A DNA stretch of 64,000 nt. It comes from Ancylobacter sonchi (lineage in GTDB: Bacteria > Pseudomonadota > Alphaproteobacteria > Rhizobiales > Xanthobacteraceae). Position 1 is the first letter of the stretch, and each line of letters opens with the position of its first letter. A program made the position numbers and the translations under genes. The stretch is taken from assembly GCF_018390695.1 (NCBI RefSeq), contig NZ_JAHBGF010000033.1:118246-182245 (forward strand). The letters run 5' to 3'. This document shows positions 51,227 through 59,903 of this stretch, in pieces. The notes beneath the pieces are model-generated. The model was not told the DNA's origin. It saw only the letters and a program-made list of their open reading frames with translations, and did no database searches.

Positions 51227-51988
51227 TTAGAGGTAGATGCCGCCGTCGATCGCGACGGTCTGGCCGGTGATCATGCTTCCGGCGAAACCCAGGAAGATGA
51301 TCAGTTCGGCGACATCCGCCGTGCTGCAGACGCGCTTCAGCGGCGTGCTGGCGAGGACGGCGTTTTGACGTTCCTCCGACCACTCGATGCTCCAGGAACT
51401 GTCCACGACGCCGGGCGCGACAGCATTGACCCGCACGTCGGGCGCCAGGGCATGGGCGAGGTTCTTGGTCAGGTTGATGACCGCGGCCTTCGAGGCGCTG
51501 TAGGCGGGCGTGCTGGCGATCGCGCCGAAACCGGCGATGGATGCAGTGTTCACGATCGCGCCCTTCGACGCCTTCAGAGCCGGCGCCGCCGCCTTGGCGC
51601 ACCGGAACACGCCCATGAGGTTCACGTTCAACAGGTTCGCCCAGAGATCTTCGGTGATCTGGTCGAGATCGGCGATCGGCACCGGCGTGTTGCGCCCGGG
51701 AGTGCCGGCATTGTTGATGAGCAGGTCGAGATGACCGAGGTCTTCGACCGCCTTCAGCACCATGCGCAGGGCATCGTCGGCATTGCCGACATCGCCGGGA
51801 GCGCCGATGACATCGAGGCCCGCAGCCTTGAACTCGGCGAGCGCGAGCTCCCCGCGAGCGTCCGACGGCAGATAATTGATGGCGACCTTCGCACCGCTCC
51901 GGGCCATGATGCGTGCCGCTTCGAGCCCGATGCCCGAGCCGCCGCCCGTGACGAGCGCGGTCTTTCCCGCCAGATTATACGAGATCAT
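51227..51988 (-). CDS. SDR-family oxidoreductase
   Basis: A 253-residue classical short-chain dehydrogenase. The cofactor motif 'TGGGSGIG' is at residues 14-21, 'NNAG' at 92-95, and the catalytic Ser150, Tyr163 and Lys167 ('YSASK') are all present. It is in the minus-strand array between the importer ATPase and the RidA-family gene, and probably oxidises a hydroxy intermediate of the imported compound. Confidence 0.87.
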   Translation of the reverse strand: MISYNLAGKTALVTGGGSGIGLEAARIMARSGAKVAINYLPSDARGELALAEFKAAGLDVIGAPGDVGNADDALRMVLKAVEDLGHLDLLINNAGTPGRNTPVPIADLDQITEDLWANLLNVNLMGVFRCAKAAAPALKASKGAIVNTASIAGFGAIASTPAYSASKAAVINLTKNLAHALAPDVRVNAVAPGVVDSSWSIEWSEERQNAVLASTPLKRVCSTADVAELIIFLGFAGSMITGQTVAIDGGIYL

Positions 51989-52041
51989 CCTGAAACCTCT
52001 GATGTATTTCTATTATGCCGCTAGAGATCGGATCGTCGACG

Positions 52042-52785
52042 TCAGGCGACTTCCAGTGGCTGACGCTTTTCGCGGCGAAGAAACTTCTGCGTCTGTTCTT
52101 TATGCGGATTGTCGATGACCTCGCCCGCCGTGCCGATCTCACATACCTCGCCTTGGTGCAGGAACGCGACGCGGTCGGCCGACTCGCGGGCGAAACTGAT
52201 GTCGTGCGTGACGACCACCATCGTCATGCCTTCGCGCTTCAGCAGGCGCATCGTCTCGAGGACTTCGCCCACCAGTTCGGGATCGAGCGCGGAGGTGACC
52301 TCGTCGAAGAGCATGTAGCTCGGCTCCATGGCGAGCGCGCGCGCGATGGCGAGGCGCTGCTGCTGGCCGCCCGACATTTGCGAGGGAAGGCTATCGGCCT
52401 TGCTTCCGAGGCCGACATGTTCGAGGTGCTTGAGTGCCAGCGCGCGCGCCTCCTTGCGGCTGCGCTTGGCGACGACGCGCGGCGCGAGTGCCACGTTTTC
52501 CAGCGCGGTCAGATGCGGAAACGCATTGTACTGCTGGAAGACAATGCCCAGCTTCTGGCGCAGCGTATTGATGTTGGTCTTGGGGTCGTGGACGCTGACG
52601 CCGTCGACGACGATCTCACCGCCCTGGATCGGCTCGAGCCCGTTGATGCACTGGAGCAGGGTCGACTTTCCCGAGCCGCTCGCGCCGATGAGGCAGAGCA
52701 GTTCGCCCTTGTTGACGTCGAGGTTGATGCCCTTGAGTACTGTCAGCGCGCCGAAGGTCTTTCGTACGTTCCTGATCTCAATCAT
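52042..52785 (-). CDS. Polar-amino-acid-type ABC transporter ATP-binding protein
   Basis: A 247-residue ATPase of the GlnQ/HisP type. Walker A 'GASGSGKS' is at residues 34-41, signature 'MSGGQQQR' at 137-144, Walker B with Asp161-Glu162 ('YMLFDEVTSALDPE'), and the H-loop His194. Its start overlaps the permease stop by four bases. It energises import by the two permeases and the binding protein encoded upstream. Confidence 0.9.
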   Translation of the reverse strand: MIEIRNVRKTFGALTVLKGINLDVNKGELLCLIGASGSGKSTLLQCINGLEPIQGGEIVVDGVSVHDPKTNINTLRQKLGIVFQQYNAFPHLTALENVALAPRVVAKRSRKEARALALKHLEHVGLGSKADSLPSQMSGGQQQRLAIARALAMEPSYMLFDEVTSALDPELVGEVLETMRLLKREGMTMVVVTHDISFARESADRVAFLHQGEVCEIGTAGEVIDNPHKEQTQKFLRREKRQPLEVA

Positions 52786-53438
52786 ACGACGATCCTCCTT
52801 TCGAGGCGGCGGCTGTAGCGGGACACTGGATAGCAGATGATGAAATAGAAGAGTCCCGCGCCCATCAGTAGAAGCCAGGTTTCGTGCGTCCTCGTGATCA
52901 GGATCTGTGTGGAACGCATATATTCGACGTAGCCGACCACACCCGCGAGGGCGCTATCCTTGATAAGGCTGAGCACAAGCCCGATCCAGGGCGTCAGCGC
53001 CGTCCGGAACGCTAGCGGCATGGAGATGTATACGAGCTCCTGGAGCCCGTTCATGCCGAGCGAACGGGCACTCTTGCGGTACTGGAGCGGAACCGAGAGG
53101 AGGCCGGCGCGAACCACTTCGGCCGTTACCGCCGACATCCAGAGGCTAAGCGCGACGGTGCCGAACAGGAACGGCGAAGCACCGATACCCAGAAGCGACA
53201 GGAAGCTGTTGGCGAGGATCAGCTGGATAATCATCGGCACGCTGCGCACGATGTCGATGAACGGCGCCGTAATGAACCTGACCGTCACGGACACGGTTCG
53301 CAGCCAGCCCAGCACGATCCCCGCGAGAGTGCCAACTATGGTGGCCGCGACGGCCAGCCTGATGGTGTTGAGAACCCCTTGAGCCAGGAAATAGGTATCC
53401 GACCAGCCGAGGCCTTGGTTTGCGAACTGAAATTGCAC
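52782..53438 (-). CDS. Polar-amino-acid-type ABC transporter permease
   Basis: A 218-residue permease of the HisM/GlnP type. The coupling loop 'RAGLLSVPLQYRKSARSLGM' followed by 'NGLQELVYISMPLAFR' lies near residues 111-146. It begins two bases after the stop of the sister permease and overlaps the ATPase gene by four bases. The two permeases are expected to form a heterodimer. Confidence 0.88.
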   Translation of the reverse strand: MQFQFANQGLGWSDTYFLAQGVLNTIRLAVAATIVGTLAGIVLGWLRTVSVTVRFITAPFIDIVRSVPMIIQLILANSFLSLLGIGASPFLFGTVALSLWMSAVTAEVVRAGLLSVPLQYRKSARSLGMNGLQELVYISMPLAFRTALTPWIGLVLSLIKDSALAGVVGYVEYMRSTQILITRTHETWLLLMGAGLFYFIICYPVSRYSRRLERRIVV

Positions 53439-53440
53439 GC

Positions 53441-54103
53441 CTAGCTCCTGTAGATGAGCCGGAAGACCAGCTGGGACGAAAACTGGAGCGCTTTTGCGAT
53501 GAGGTAATAGATCAGCGCGGTGGCCAGAAAGAACTCGAAGGTACGGAATGAGGCCGATTGGGCGTATTGCGTCGCCCCCGAGAGTTCCTGCAGGCCGACC
53601 AGCATGCCGAGCGAGGTGTTCAGCATGCCCCAGATGCCCTGTGTGACATAGGCCGGGAAGATCACCTTGAACATCTGCGGAAAGATCACATGGATAAAAC
53701 TCTGCGGGCCGGTCATGCCGAGAGAGCGCGCCGCCGGCATCTGCTGCCGCGGGATGGCCGTCAGGCCGCCCCGGAAAATCTCCGTCATGTACCCCGCATT
53801 GTTAAAGGAAACCGACAGGAGCACGGCGGCATAGCTCGGGATGTTGATGTGGAGCGCGCCCAGGCCGAAGTAGAAGATATAAAGCTGGAACACCGCCGGC
53901 GTGTTGCGCGACAGCTCGACCCAGCCGGTGGAGAAGCGGTAGGCCCATCCCTCGCCCCGCTGGCGCGCGACAGCCATGGGCATCGCTATCAGCGTGCCGA
54001 TGACGAAGGCAAGAACGGTGATCTGGATCGTCACCCAGGCTCCCGCCAGCAGAAGCGGGAGCGAATCCCAGACGATGGACCAATAGAACTGATAACCGTT
54101 CAT
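53441..54103 (-). CDS. Polar-amino-acid-type ABC transporter permease
   Basis: A 220-residue permease of the HisQ/GlnP type with about five helices. The coupling loop 'FRGGLTAIPRQQMPAARSLG' followed by 'MTGPQSFIHVIFPQMFKV' lies near residues 110-148. It is the first permease after the binding protein, from which it is separated by 53 bases that contain a strong hairpin. Confidence 0.88.
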   Translation of the reverse strand: MNGYQFYWSIVWDSLPLLLAGAWVTIQITVLAFVIGTLIAMPMAVARQRGEGWAYRFSTGWVELSRNTPAVFQLYIFYFGLGALHINIPSYAAVLLSVSFNNAGYMTEIFRGGLTAIPRQQMPAARSLGMTGPQSFIHVIFPQMFKVIFPAYVTQGIWGMLNTSLGMLVGLQELSGATQYAQSASFRTFEFFLATALIYYLIAKALQFSSQLVFRLIYRS

Positions 54104-54120
54104 GCCTTCATCCCGTGGCG

Positions 54121-54146
54121 ATGCCGGCAGGCTTGCCTGCCGGCAT
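54121..54146. other. Perfect hairpin between binding-protein and permease genes
   Basis: atgccggcaggc (54121-54132) and gcctgccggcat (54135-54146) form a 12-base perfect stem with a two-base centre. It lies between the binding-protein stop at 54157 and the permease start at 54103 on the minus strand. Such intercistronic hairpins protect the upstream message or reduce read-through, so that binding protein is made in excess over the membrane parts. Confidence 0.65.
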
Positions 54147-54156
54147 GAGGCCTGAC

Positions 54157-54981
54157 TTAGAAGTTAATGCCTTCGGCGGTCAGCGGCGGCAACGGCCCAT
54201 CTCCATAGTACTTCTTGTAGATTTCAGCCCAGCGCCCGGTCGCGACCTGGTGGAAGACGAACATCCGCGCCCAGTTGAGGAACTGCTGGTCGTCGCGGCG
54301 AACCGCAATTGAGCCGAAATCGGGAAGAGGCGCGATGCCCGCCGCAATGAACTCCGGAAACTGGCCGCTCTGCGACAGCGCGTGGAACACCCCGGCGCTC
54401 ATCAGCAGCGCATCCACCTTGCCCTGTTGCAGGGCGAGATAGGATTCCGCGTCGCTGGCGTAGCCGGTGTAGGTCGCTCCGGACTTCTGCCAGCCCTTGG
54501 CGAACTCTTCCTTGAAGAGCTGCTCCGGCGTGGTGCCCACGACGCCGCCGAGCTTCCTGGACTTCAGGTCGGAGTACTGGGTGATGCCGGTCTCCTTGCG
54601 GGTTATCACCGTCATGATGTTGTTGGTGTAGGGCTGGGTGAAGGCCACCGTCAGCGCCCGAGCCGGGGTCGGCGTGGTGGACGAGATCAGCACGTCGATA
54701 CGGTTCGACACCAGGGCCGGGATACGGTCCGGCGACGGCGTCTCGACAATGATCGGCTCCGCGCCGAGTGCCTTCGCCATGTCCTTGCAGTAGGTGACGT
54801 CGTAGCCGTCGGGCTCGTTATTCGTGTCGCGGAAGCCCGCGGGAGGGGCGTCGAGCATGACGCCGCAGCGCAGCTTCTTGGACTGCACAACCTTGTCGAG
54901 AGCGGACTGCGCATGCGACGGCGCAGCGAAAGCCAGAGCGAGAACAGACGTCGCAAGGAAGGTCTTGATCAATGATTTCAT
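54157..54981 (-). CDS. Polar-amino-acid-type ABC transporter substrate-binding protein (family 3)
   Basis: A 274-residue periplasmic binding protein. ATG 54981 has GAGGGG upstream and gives a normal signal peptide (Lys-rich start, hydrophobic core, cleavage after residue 24, Ser-His-Ala); the frame to 55074 is an artefact. Family 3 landmarks are 'KKLRCGVMLDAPPAGFRDTN', 'GYDVTYCKDMAKALGAEP' and 'GGVVGTTPEQLFKEEF'. Given the catabolic neighbours, its ligand is probably the pathway's polar, possibly zwitterionic, substrate and not a standard amino acid. Confidence 0.87.
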   Translation of the reverse strand: MKSLIKTFLATSVLALAFAAPSHAQSALDKVVQSKKLRCGVMLDAPPAGFRDTNNEPDGYDVTYCKDMAKALGAEPIIVETPSPDRIPALVSNRIDVLISSTTPTPARALTVAFTQPYTNNIMTVITRKETGITQYSDLKSRKLGGVVGTTPEQLFKEEFAKGWQKSGATYTGYASDAESYLALQQGKVDALLMSAGVFHALSQSGQFPEFIAAGIAPLPDFGSIAVRRDDQQFLNWARMFVFHQVATGRWAEIYKKYYGDGPLPPLTAEGINF

Positions 54982-55070
54982 ATTTTCCCCTCGTGTTTTG
55001 GAACCAGTCACGGCATCGGCGATCGTTTGGAAGTGATTGAAGATTTTTTCGACGATCGCCGCCTTGATGC

Positions 55071-56162
55071 TCAACTCGCCTTTTTGACCGGATTGAGATC
55101 GACACCGATGTCGGAGAGCGAGCCAAGTTCGTTCTCGATCAGCGGCACCACATCCCTCTTGAATCGCAGGATCGAGCGGTGAGCGCGCTCAAGCGGCATG
55201 CAGCCGAACGAGAAATTGCAGGTGTAATTGCTCGGATTGAGGCGCTTGATGTTCTCGATCATCTTTTCCGCGACGGTATGGGCGTCGCCAACGATCATAT
55301 TGTCGGCATACTGATCGAGGGTGTATTCGTCCGGATACGGCTCATTGCGAATGAAGCCGCTCTCATCCAGAGGAAGATCGGCCCGGCGCAGGTGGTGCGC
55401 CATGCGCCCGACATAGCGGGCGCGCTCCGCCATTTCGAGAGCCTCGCTCCGGCTGTCGACAATGCTGACATATTGCATGATCGCCAGCGGCTTGGTCGCC
55501 GGCCGCTCGCCGATGGACGTCCAGGCTTCGTTCAGGCCATCCACCATCTTGTAGAGCACCGGCGAGCCCAGTGTGCTTGCCGCCAGGAAGGGCACCGCCC
55601 TCCACTTCTTGAAGCGCTCGAGCAATCGCGGATGCGACGAGGTCACGAAGATCGGCGGCAGAGGCTTCTGCTGCGTCCCGATGGCGAAGTGTGTCTTCGG
55701 CAGCGAAACGTATTTCCCATCGTATTCCACTTCCCCATCAACCAAGGCCCGTTCAATAACATCCCAGTATTCCAGGAAGATATCGACCCTGTCGTTGAGA
55801 GAAATATTGTAACGGTCAAATTCATACTGCTGGTAGCCGGTACCCAGCCCGACCACCAGACGACCCTCGGTCTGCGTGTCGGCGACCGCGATTTCCTGAG
55901 CAACACGCAGCGGATTGTAGAGGGGAAGCACGATGACGCCGGGGCCGAGCTTGATCGTCTTCGTCCAGCCGGCCGCGTAGGCGCACATCATCAGGGGAGA
56001 CGGCGAACTCGAATAGTTCGCGAAGTGATGCTCGGCAAACCATGCGATATCGAAGCCCAATTCTTCGGCGGTCTCGACCATCTTCCGAGTGTCGCGCATA
56101 ACCCCGCGAGTCCCGTCCGGGTGGTCACGGAGGGTCATGAGGTTGAACAGACCGAGTTGCAT
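55071..56162 (-). CDS. LLM-class (bacterial luciferase-like) flavin-dependent monooxygenase
   Basis: A 363-residue monooxygenase. I chose ATG 56162 because AGGAG stands six bases upstream and the protein then begins 'MQLGLFNLMTLRDHPDG', the usual first strand of the barrel; ATG 56180 is an alternative. 'DIAWFAEHHFANYSSSPSPL' and 'GVIVLPLYNPLRVAQEIAVA' are typical of the family. The enzyme needs reduced FMN or FAD, which the reductase gene just upstream can supply. Possible chemistry includes ring-opening oxygenation of an N-heterocycle, as by RutA, or Baeyer-Villiger oxidation. Confidence 0.86.
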   Translation of the reverse strand: MQLGLFNLMTLRDHPDGTRGVMRDTRKMVETAEELGFDIAWFAEHHFANYSSSPSPLMMCAYAAGWTKTIKLGPGVIVLPLYNPLRVAQEIAVADTQTEGRLVVGLGTGYQQYEFDRYNISLNDRVDIFLEYWDVIERALVDGEVEYDGKYVSLPKTHFAIGTQQKPLPPIFVTSSHPRLLERFKKWRAVPFLAASTLGSPVLYKMVDGLNEAWTSIGERPATKPLAIMQYVSIVDSRSEALEMAERARYVGRMAHHLRRADLPLDESGFIRNEPYPDEYTLDQYADNMIVGDAHTVAEKMIENIKRLNPSNYTCNFSFGCMPLERAHRSILRFKRDVVPLIENELGSLSDIGVDLNPVKKAS

Positions 56163-56210
56163 CAAGTTCTCCTGAGTCATGCGCGGTGGCTGGGGGGTGC
56201 CGCGACTTGC

Positions 56211-56720
56211 TTAACCAGCCTTCTGAAGGGCCAGCGGCGCAGCGACCGCATATGAGCCGTTCTGGTAGATGAGCGGGGCGATATCGGCCGCGAAATAGGC
56301 TGCCGTGACGCCGCCGATGATGATGTCGTGCGTGGCGTATGAAATGGCCTGATCGATCTCGCAGAAGAGCGAAGCCTGGGCATTCGGAAGATAGGGAACA
56401 CCGTCCATTTCCGCCCATTCTCCGACACCGAACCGCTCCTTCGGCGGCAGGCTGCCACTGAAGGAGTTCGAAACATCCGCCTGAGAAGCGCGTAGGACGT
56501 TGATGCAATAACGACCCTCGTCTTTCAGCGGAGCGCTGATCGACGCGCTTTTATTCACGCAGGTCAGAATCGAAATAGGCGAAAAACTTAATGGAGTGAC
56601 GGATGTTACAGTAATTCCGTACCGTTCGCCGTCACGCTTGCAGGAAATTACGCAGACCGTCGACGCCAGTCGACGCATAGACTGCCGGAAGTGCTCCGTC
56701 CGCTGATCCTGGTTAAGCAT
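56211..56720 (-). CDS. Flavin reductase, small subunit of a two-component monooxygenase
   Basis: A 169-residue split-barrel flavin reductase (RutF/HpaC type). 'RRLASTVCVISCKRDGERYG' followed by 'ITVTSVTPLSFSPISILTCV' is the FMN-binding core. GAGG lies nine bases before the ATG. It uses NAD(P)H to reduce free flavin for the adjacent luciferase-like enzyme. Its promoter carries one of the two strong GntR-type operators (56753-56768). Confidence 0.87.
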   Translation of the reverse strand: MLNQDQRTEHFRQSMRRLASTVCVISCKRDGERYGITVTSVTPLSFSPISILTCVNKSASISAPLKDEGRYCINVLRASQADVSNSFSGSLPPKERFGVGEWAEMDGVPYLPNAQASLFCEIDQAISYATHDIIIGGVTAAYFAADIAPLIYQNGSYAVAAPLALQKAG

Positions 56721-56743
56721 TTCTGGTATCCTCTGTCTGCTGC

Positions 56744-56772
56744 TAGATTGACGATTATCTACAATCTGTCAA
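56744..56772 (-). promoter_or_regulatory. Promoter with GntR-type operator for the flavin reductase operon
   Basis: On the minus strand TTGACA (plus positions 56772-56767) is followed by cagattgtagataatc (56768-56753), a 16-base exact match to the site at 57503-57518. A weak AATCTA lies at -10 distance (56749-56744). The position of the operator relative to the -35 box is the same as at the ltnD promoter. Confidence 0.65.
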
Positions 56773-56810
56773 CGCGATTTTGTGCGTTCCGCACCAGGAT
56801 GCTGACGGCG

Positions 56811-57485
56811 CTACCCGTCGTCGTGAGGGTGCGGGTGGCCGGGGAGGTCAAAGTGTCGGGCGAGGTCAGCCACTTGCGAGGGAGACAGGTGCCGCGGGTT
56901 TAGGTTGCGAAGAAGCAAGTAGAGCTTGGCGGTCTCCTCCAGTTCCTCGATCGCGTACACCGCCCCTTCCAGGTCCTTTCCCGCCACCGCCGGACCGTGA
57001 TTGGCCAGCAATACCGACATGTACTTGCCGGCCAGCCCCTTGATGGCATCGGCGACGGCGGGATCGCCGGGCCTGAAATACGGGACCAGGGCGGTTCGCC
57101 CGGCGCGCATCAGATAGTATGGCGTCATGGGCGGCAGCACGGCATTCGGGTTCACGTCGGGCAGCATCGAGAGTGCCACCGAGTGCGTGGAGTGCAGATG
57201 CACCACCGCCCGCGAGTGCTTGACGGTATCGTACAGCGCCGCGTGCAAGGGCGCCTCTTTCGTCGGTTTGTCGCCGTCGAGGACGTTTCCCTTCGCGTCC
57301 AACCTCGAGAGTGAGGCCGGATCCAGAAAGCCCAGCGACGCGTTTGTCGGTGTCACCAGCCAGCCGCCGTCATCAAGCCGGACGGAAATGTTTCCCGACG
57401 ATCCCGGCGTCAGGCCCCGATCGAACAGGGAGGCCCCATATCGAACGATCTGCTCCCGGATTCGGGTCTCGCTGAAACTCGCCAT
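56811..57485 (-). CDS. otnC: Class II aldolase-family 3-oxo-tetronate 4-phosphate decarboxylase
   Basis: A 224-residue metal-dependent enzyme of the class II aldolase/adducin fold. ATG 57485 gives 'MASFSETRIREQIVRYG' with GAGG upstream; ATG 57500 is an alternative. 'PGSSGNISVRLDDGGWLVTP', Glu77 in 'PTKEAPLHAALY', His96 and His98 in 'VVHLHSTHS', and His163 in 'NHGPAV' supply phosphate binding and the metal site. OtnC converts 3-oxo-tetronate 4-phosphate to dihydroxyacetone phosphate and CO2. OtnK and LtnD, its usual partners, are encoded divergently next to it. Confidence 0.85.
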   Translation of the reverse strand: MASFSETRIREQIVRYGASLFDRGLTPGSSGNISVRLDDGGWLVTPTNASLGFLDPASLSRLDAKGNVLDGDKPTKEAPLHAALYDTVKHSRAVVHLHSTHSVALSMLPDVNPNAVLPPMTPYYLMRAGRTALVPYFRPGDPAVADAIKGLAGKYMSVLLANHGPAVAGKDLEGAVYAIEELEETAKLYLLLRNLNPRHLSPSQVADLARHFDLPGHPHPHDDG

Positions 57486-57499
57486 CACTCGCAGCCTCA

Positions 57500-57528
57500 T
57501 TGCAGATTGTAGATAATCTGCATATAAG
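57500..57528 (+). promoter_or_regulatory. ltnD promoter with palindromic GntR-type operator
   Basis: TTGCAG (57500-57505) and TATAAG (57523-57528) are 17 bases apart, and the palindrome gcagattgtagataatctgc (57502-57521) fills the spacer. Sixteen of its bases recur exactly before the flavin reductase gene. Because otnC starts at 57485 on the other strand, the same site may control both directions. Confidence 0.7.
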
Positions 57529-57555
57529 CAGGTGCGAAGCAAGGGAGTTTCGCGC

Positions 57556-58485
57556 GTGTCTTCCAACGGTTCCGAGACGAAATCCGGCGTCGCAGTCATC
57601 GGTCTGGGATCGATGGGCTTTGGTATGGCGAGCTCGGTGCTCCGCCATGGACACGCCGTCGTGGGATACGATCCATCCCCGGCAGCGGCCGCGAGATTAG
57701 CAGCGGCCGGCGGCACCGCCGCCGCCTCACCGGCGGAAGCCGCGCGGCGCGTGTCCGTTGTCCTGTGCGTCGTCGTCAACAGCGCGCAGACGGAGGCCGT
57801 GCTTTTCGCCGAGAACGGGGCTTTCCCCGTGATGGCACCCGGATCGGTCTTCGTTTCATCGGCCACCATGGCGCCGGCCGACGCCAGGCGCTTAGCCGCG
57901 CGTCTCGCCGAGCGGGACATTCTCTATCTGGACGCACCTATTTCTGGCGGAGCCGCGAAGGCGGCGGACGGCGCCCTCACCGTAATGGCGTCCGGCAGCA
58001 CCGCGGCATTCGATCGGGCCGCGGATGTCCTGGATGCGATTTCCACCAAGGTCTATCGGCTCGGCAGCGAGCCTGGTATCGGCGCCTCGGTGAAGATGAT
58101 CAATCAGCATTTGGCCGGCGTTCATATCGCCGCGGCGTGCGAGGCGATGGTCCTCGCGTCGAAGCTCGGACTGGATCTCGCCACCGTGTACGAGGTCATT
58201 GCCGCCTCTGCCGGCAATTCATGGATGTTCGAGAATCGGGTTCCGCACATTCTCGAGGGCGACTACAGGCCGCTCAGCTCGATTGAAATATTCGTCAAGG
58301 ATCTCGGGATCTTGCAAGACATGGTGCGGGCTGAACGCTACCCGGCGCCTCTCGCAGCCGCTGCACTGCAGATGTACCTGGCGACATCCGGCGCGGGAAT
58401 GGGCGCCGAGGACGACGCATCGGTGGCGCGAACATACGCGGCATTGTCCGGCGCTGCATTGCCCGCCCTCAAATCCACCTCGTGA
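57556..58485 (+). CDS. ltnD: L-threonate dehydrogenase-type 3-hydroxyisobutyrate dehydrogenase family enzyme
   Basis: A 309-residue NAD-dependent beta-hydroxyacid dehydrogenase. GTG 57556 with AAGGGAG nine bases upstream is preferred to GTG 57532. The nucleotide-binding 'VAVIGLGSMGFGMA' starts at residue 12, the substrate motif Ser130-Gly-Gly is in 'DAPISGGAAKAADG', and the catalytic Lys180 and Asn183 are in 'VKMINQHLAG'. LtnD oxidises L-threonate to 2-oxo-tetronate. The specific call rests on the otnK and otnC neighbours. Confidence 0.83.
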   Translation: MSSNGSETKSGVAVIGLGSMGFGMASSVLRHGHAVVGYDPSPAAAARLAAAGGTAAASPAEAARRVSVVLCVVVNSAQTEAVLFAENGAFPVMAPGSVFVSSATMAPADARRLAARLAERDILYLDAPISGGAAKAADGALTVMASGSTAAFDRAADVLDAISTKVYRLGSEPGIGASVKMINQHLAGVHIAAACEAMVLASKLGLDLATVYEVIAASAGNSWMFENRVPHILEGDYRPLSSIEIFVKDLGILQDMVRAERYPAPLAAAALQMYLATSGAGMGAEDDASVARTYAALSGAALPALKSTS

Positions 58486-58549
58486 CCGATCCGTCGCCGA
58501 AGCTCGAAAACAACCGGGCCAGCTTTGCACCATACAGGAGAGGGCTCCC

Positions 58550-59818
58550 ATGACTGCGCTGCTCGCAGCTATCGCAGACGACTACACGGGCGCGTCGGAT
58601 CTCGCGAACACCTGGCGCAAGTCCGGTCTCAGGACCGTGCAGACCATTGGCGTCCCAACTGACGAGGAAGCCTTCGGCGAGATCGACGCCATCGTGGTGT
58701 CGCTGAAGATACGCTCTGCCCCTGTCGCCGAGGCCGTGTCCAGCGCGCTTGCGGCGGAGACGCTCCTGCGGGCGATCGGCGTCCGCCATGTCATGTACAA
58801 GGTCTGTTCCACGTTCGATTCCACTGACGATGGCAATATCGGCCAGATTACCGATGCTTTGGTGGAACGTTCGGGGCAGGGCTGGGTGCTCGTCACGCCG
58901 GCTTTCCCGGAAACCGGTCGGACTGTCTACAAGGGGAACTTGTTCGTCAACGACGTCCCGTTGAACGAAAGTCCGCTTCGCCATCACCCGCTAAACCCAA
59001 TGCTCGACGCAAATCTGGCGCGAGTCTTGAAAAGACAATCCGGCCGGCCGGCCCACGTCCTCGACGTCCAGACCGTGAAGGCCGGTCTGGACGCCTGCCG
59101 CGAGAAAATCGCGTACTTCCCGGATACCCAACCGTCGATCATCGCCGACGCGATCGACGATGGCGATCTTGAGGTGCTCGGCCGTCTCGCCCTTGAAACC
59201 GCCGTTTCTACGGGAGCGTCGGGCCTTGGCTACGGCCTCGCCAAGGCGACACTGGAGACCCACCACTCGGAGAGCTTTGTCGCCAGCGGCCTGCAATCGG
59301 TGGGAGGCCACTCCGCCGCGATCGCCGGCAGCTGCTCGGCGCGCACGCTCGAGCAGATCGCGGTTGCCGAAAAGCACATGCCTGTCCTGCGGCTCGACCC
59401 CGAACGCCTCATCGCCGGGCCGCGCATGGTCGATGAAGCCCTGGCTTTCGCGCGGCGGCATCTCGAAACAGGCCCCGTCCTGATCGCCGCCTCGGCCTCT
59501 CCGGAAGCCGTAGCGTTGCTTCAGCTGGAGCACGGCAAGCTGGAAACGGGGCATGCGATCGAATGCGCCCTCGCCGCGATCGCCCTTGGCCTCGTCGACG
59601 CGGGCGTGCGGCGCCTCGTCGTCGCTGGCGGGGAGACGTCCGGTGCCGTGGTCGACACGCTCGGCATACGGTCCTTCGAGATCGGCGAGGAGCTTGCTCC
59701 CGGCGTGCCGATGCTTCGCACCCTCGGCCAACCGGGAGGCGATCTCGCGATGGCGCTGAAATCCGGAAATTTCGGCGGCGAGGACTTTTTCCCCGAGGCA
59801 CTCTCACGGCTCACTTGA
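58550..59818 (+). CDS. otnK: 3-oxo-tetronate kinase (four-carbon acid sugar kinase family)
   Basis: A 422-residue kinase of the DUF1537/four-carbon acid sugar kinase family. ATG 58550 has AGGAGAGG upstream; the open frame to 58199 overlaps ltnD. The N-terminal 'AIADDYTGASDLANTWRKSG' binds substrate. The C-terminal 'VVAGGETSGAVVDTLGI' and 'TLGQPGGDLAMALKSGNFGG' are the ATP-binding motifs. It phosphorylates 3-oxo-tetronate at C4 ahead of OtnC. It is in an operon with ltnD and an SDR. Confidence 0.88.
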   Translation: MTALLAAIADDYTGASDLANTWRKSGLRTVQTIGVPTDEEAFGEIDAIVVSLKIRSAPVAEAVSSALAAETLLRAIGVRHVMYKVCSTFDSTDDGNIGQITDALVERSGQGWVLVTPAFPETGRTVYKGNLFVNDVPLNESPLRHHPLNPMLDANLARVLKRQSGRPAHVLDVQTVKAGLDACREKIAYFPDTQPSIIADAIDDGDLEVLGRLALETAVSTGASGLGYGLAKATLETHHSESFVASGLQSVGGHSAAIAGSCSARTLEQIAVAEKHMPVLRLDPERLIAGPRMVDEALAFARRHLETGPVLIAASASPEAVALLQLEHGKLETGHAIECALAAIALGLVDAGVRRLVVAGGETSGAVVDTLGIRSFEIGEELAPGVPMLRTLGQPGGDLAMALKSGNFGGEDFFPEALSRLT

Positions 59819-59903
59819 GGTTTCAGGCGAGCCGCGCCGAGCAATCGCCTCTCCCGATCGCTCCCGCACCGTGACGTGATCGAAAAACGACCTGGAGGAC
59901 ATC

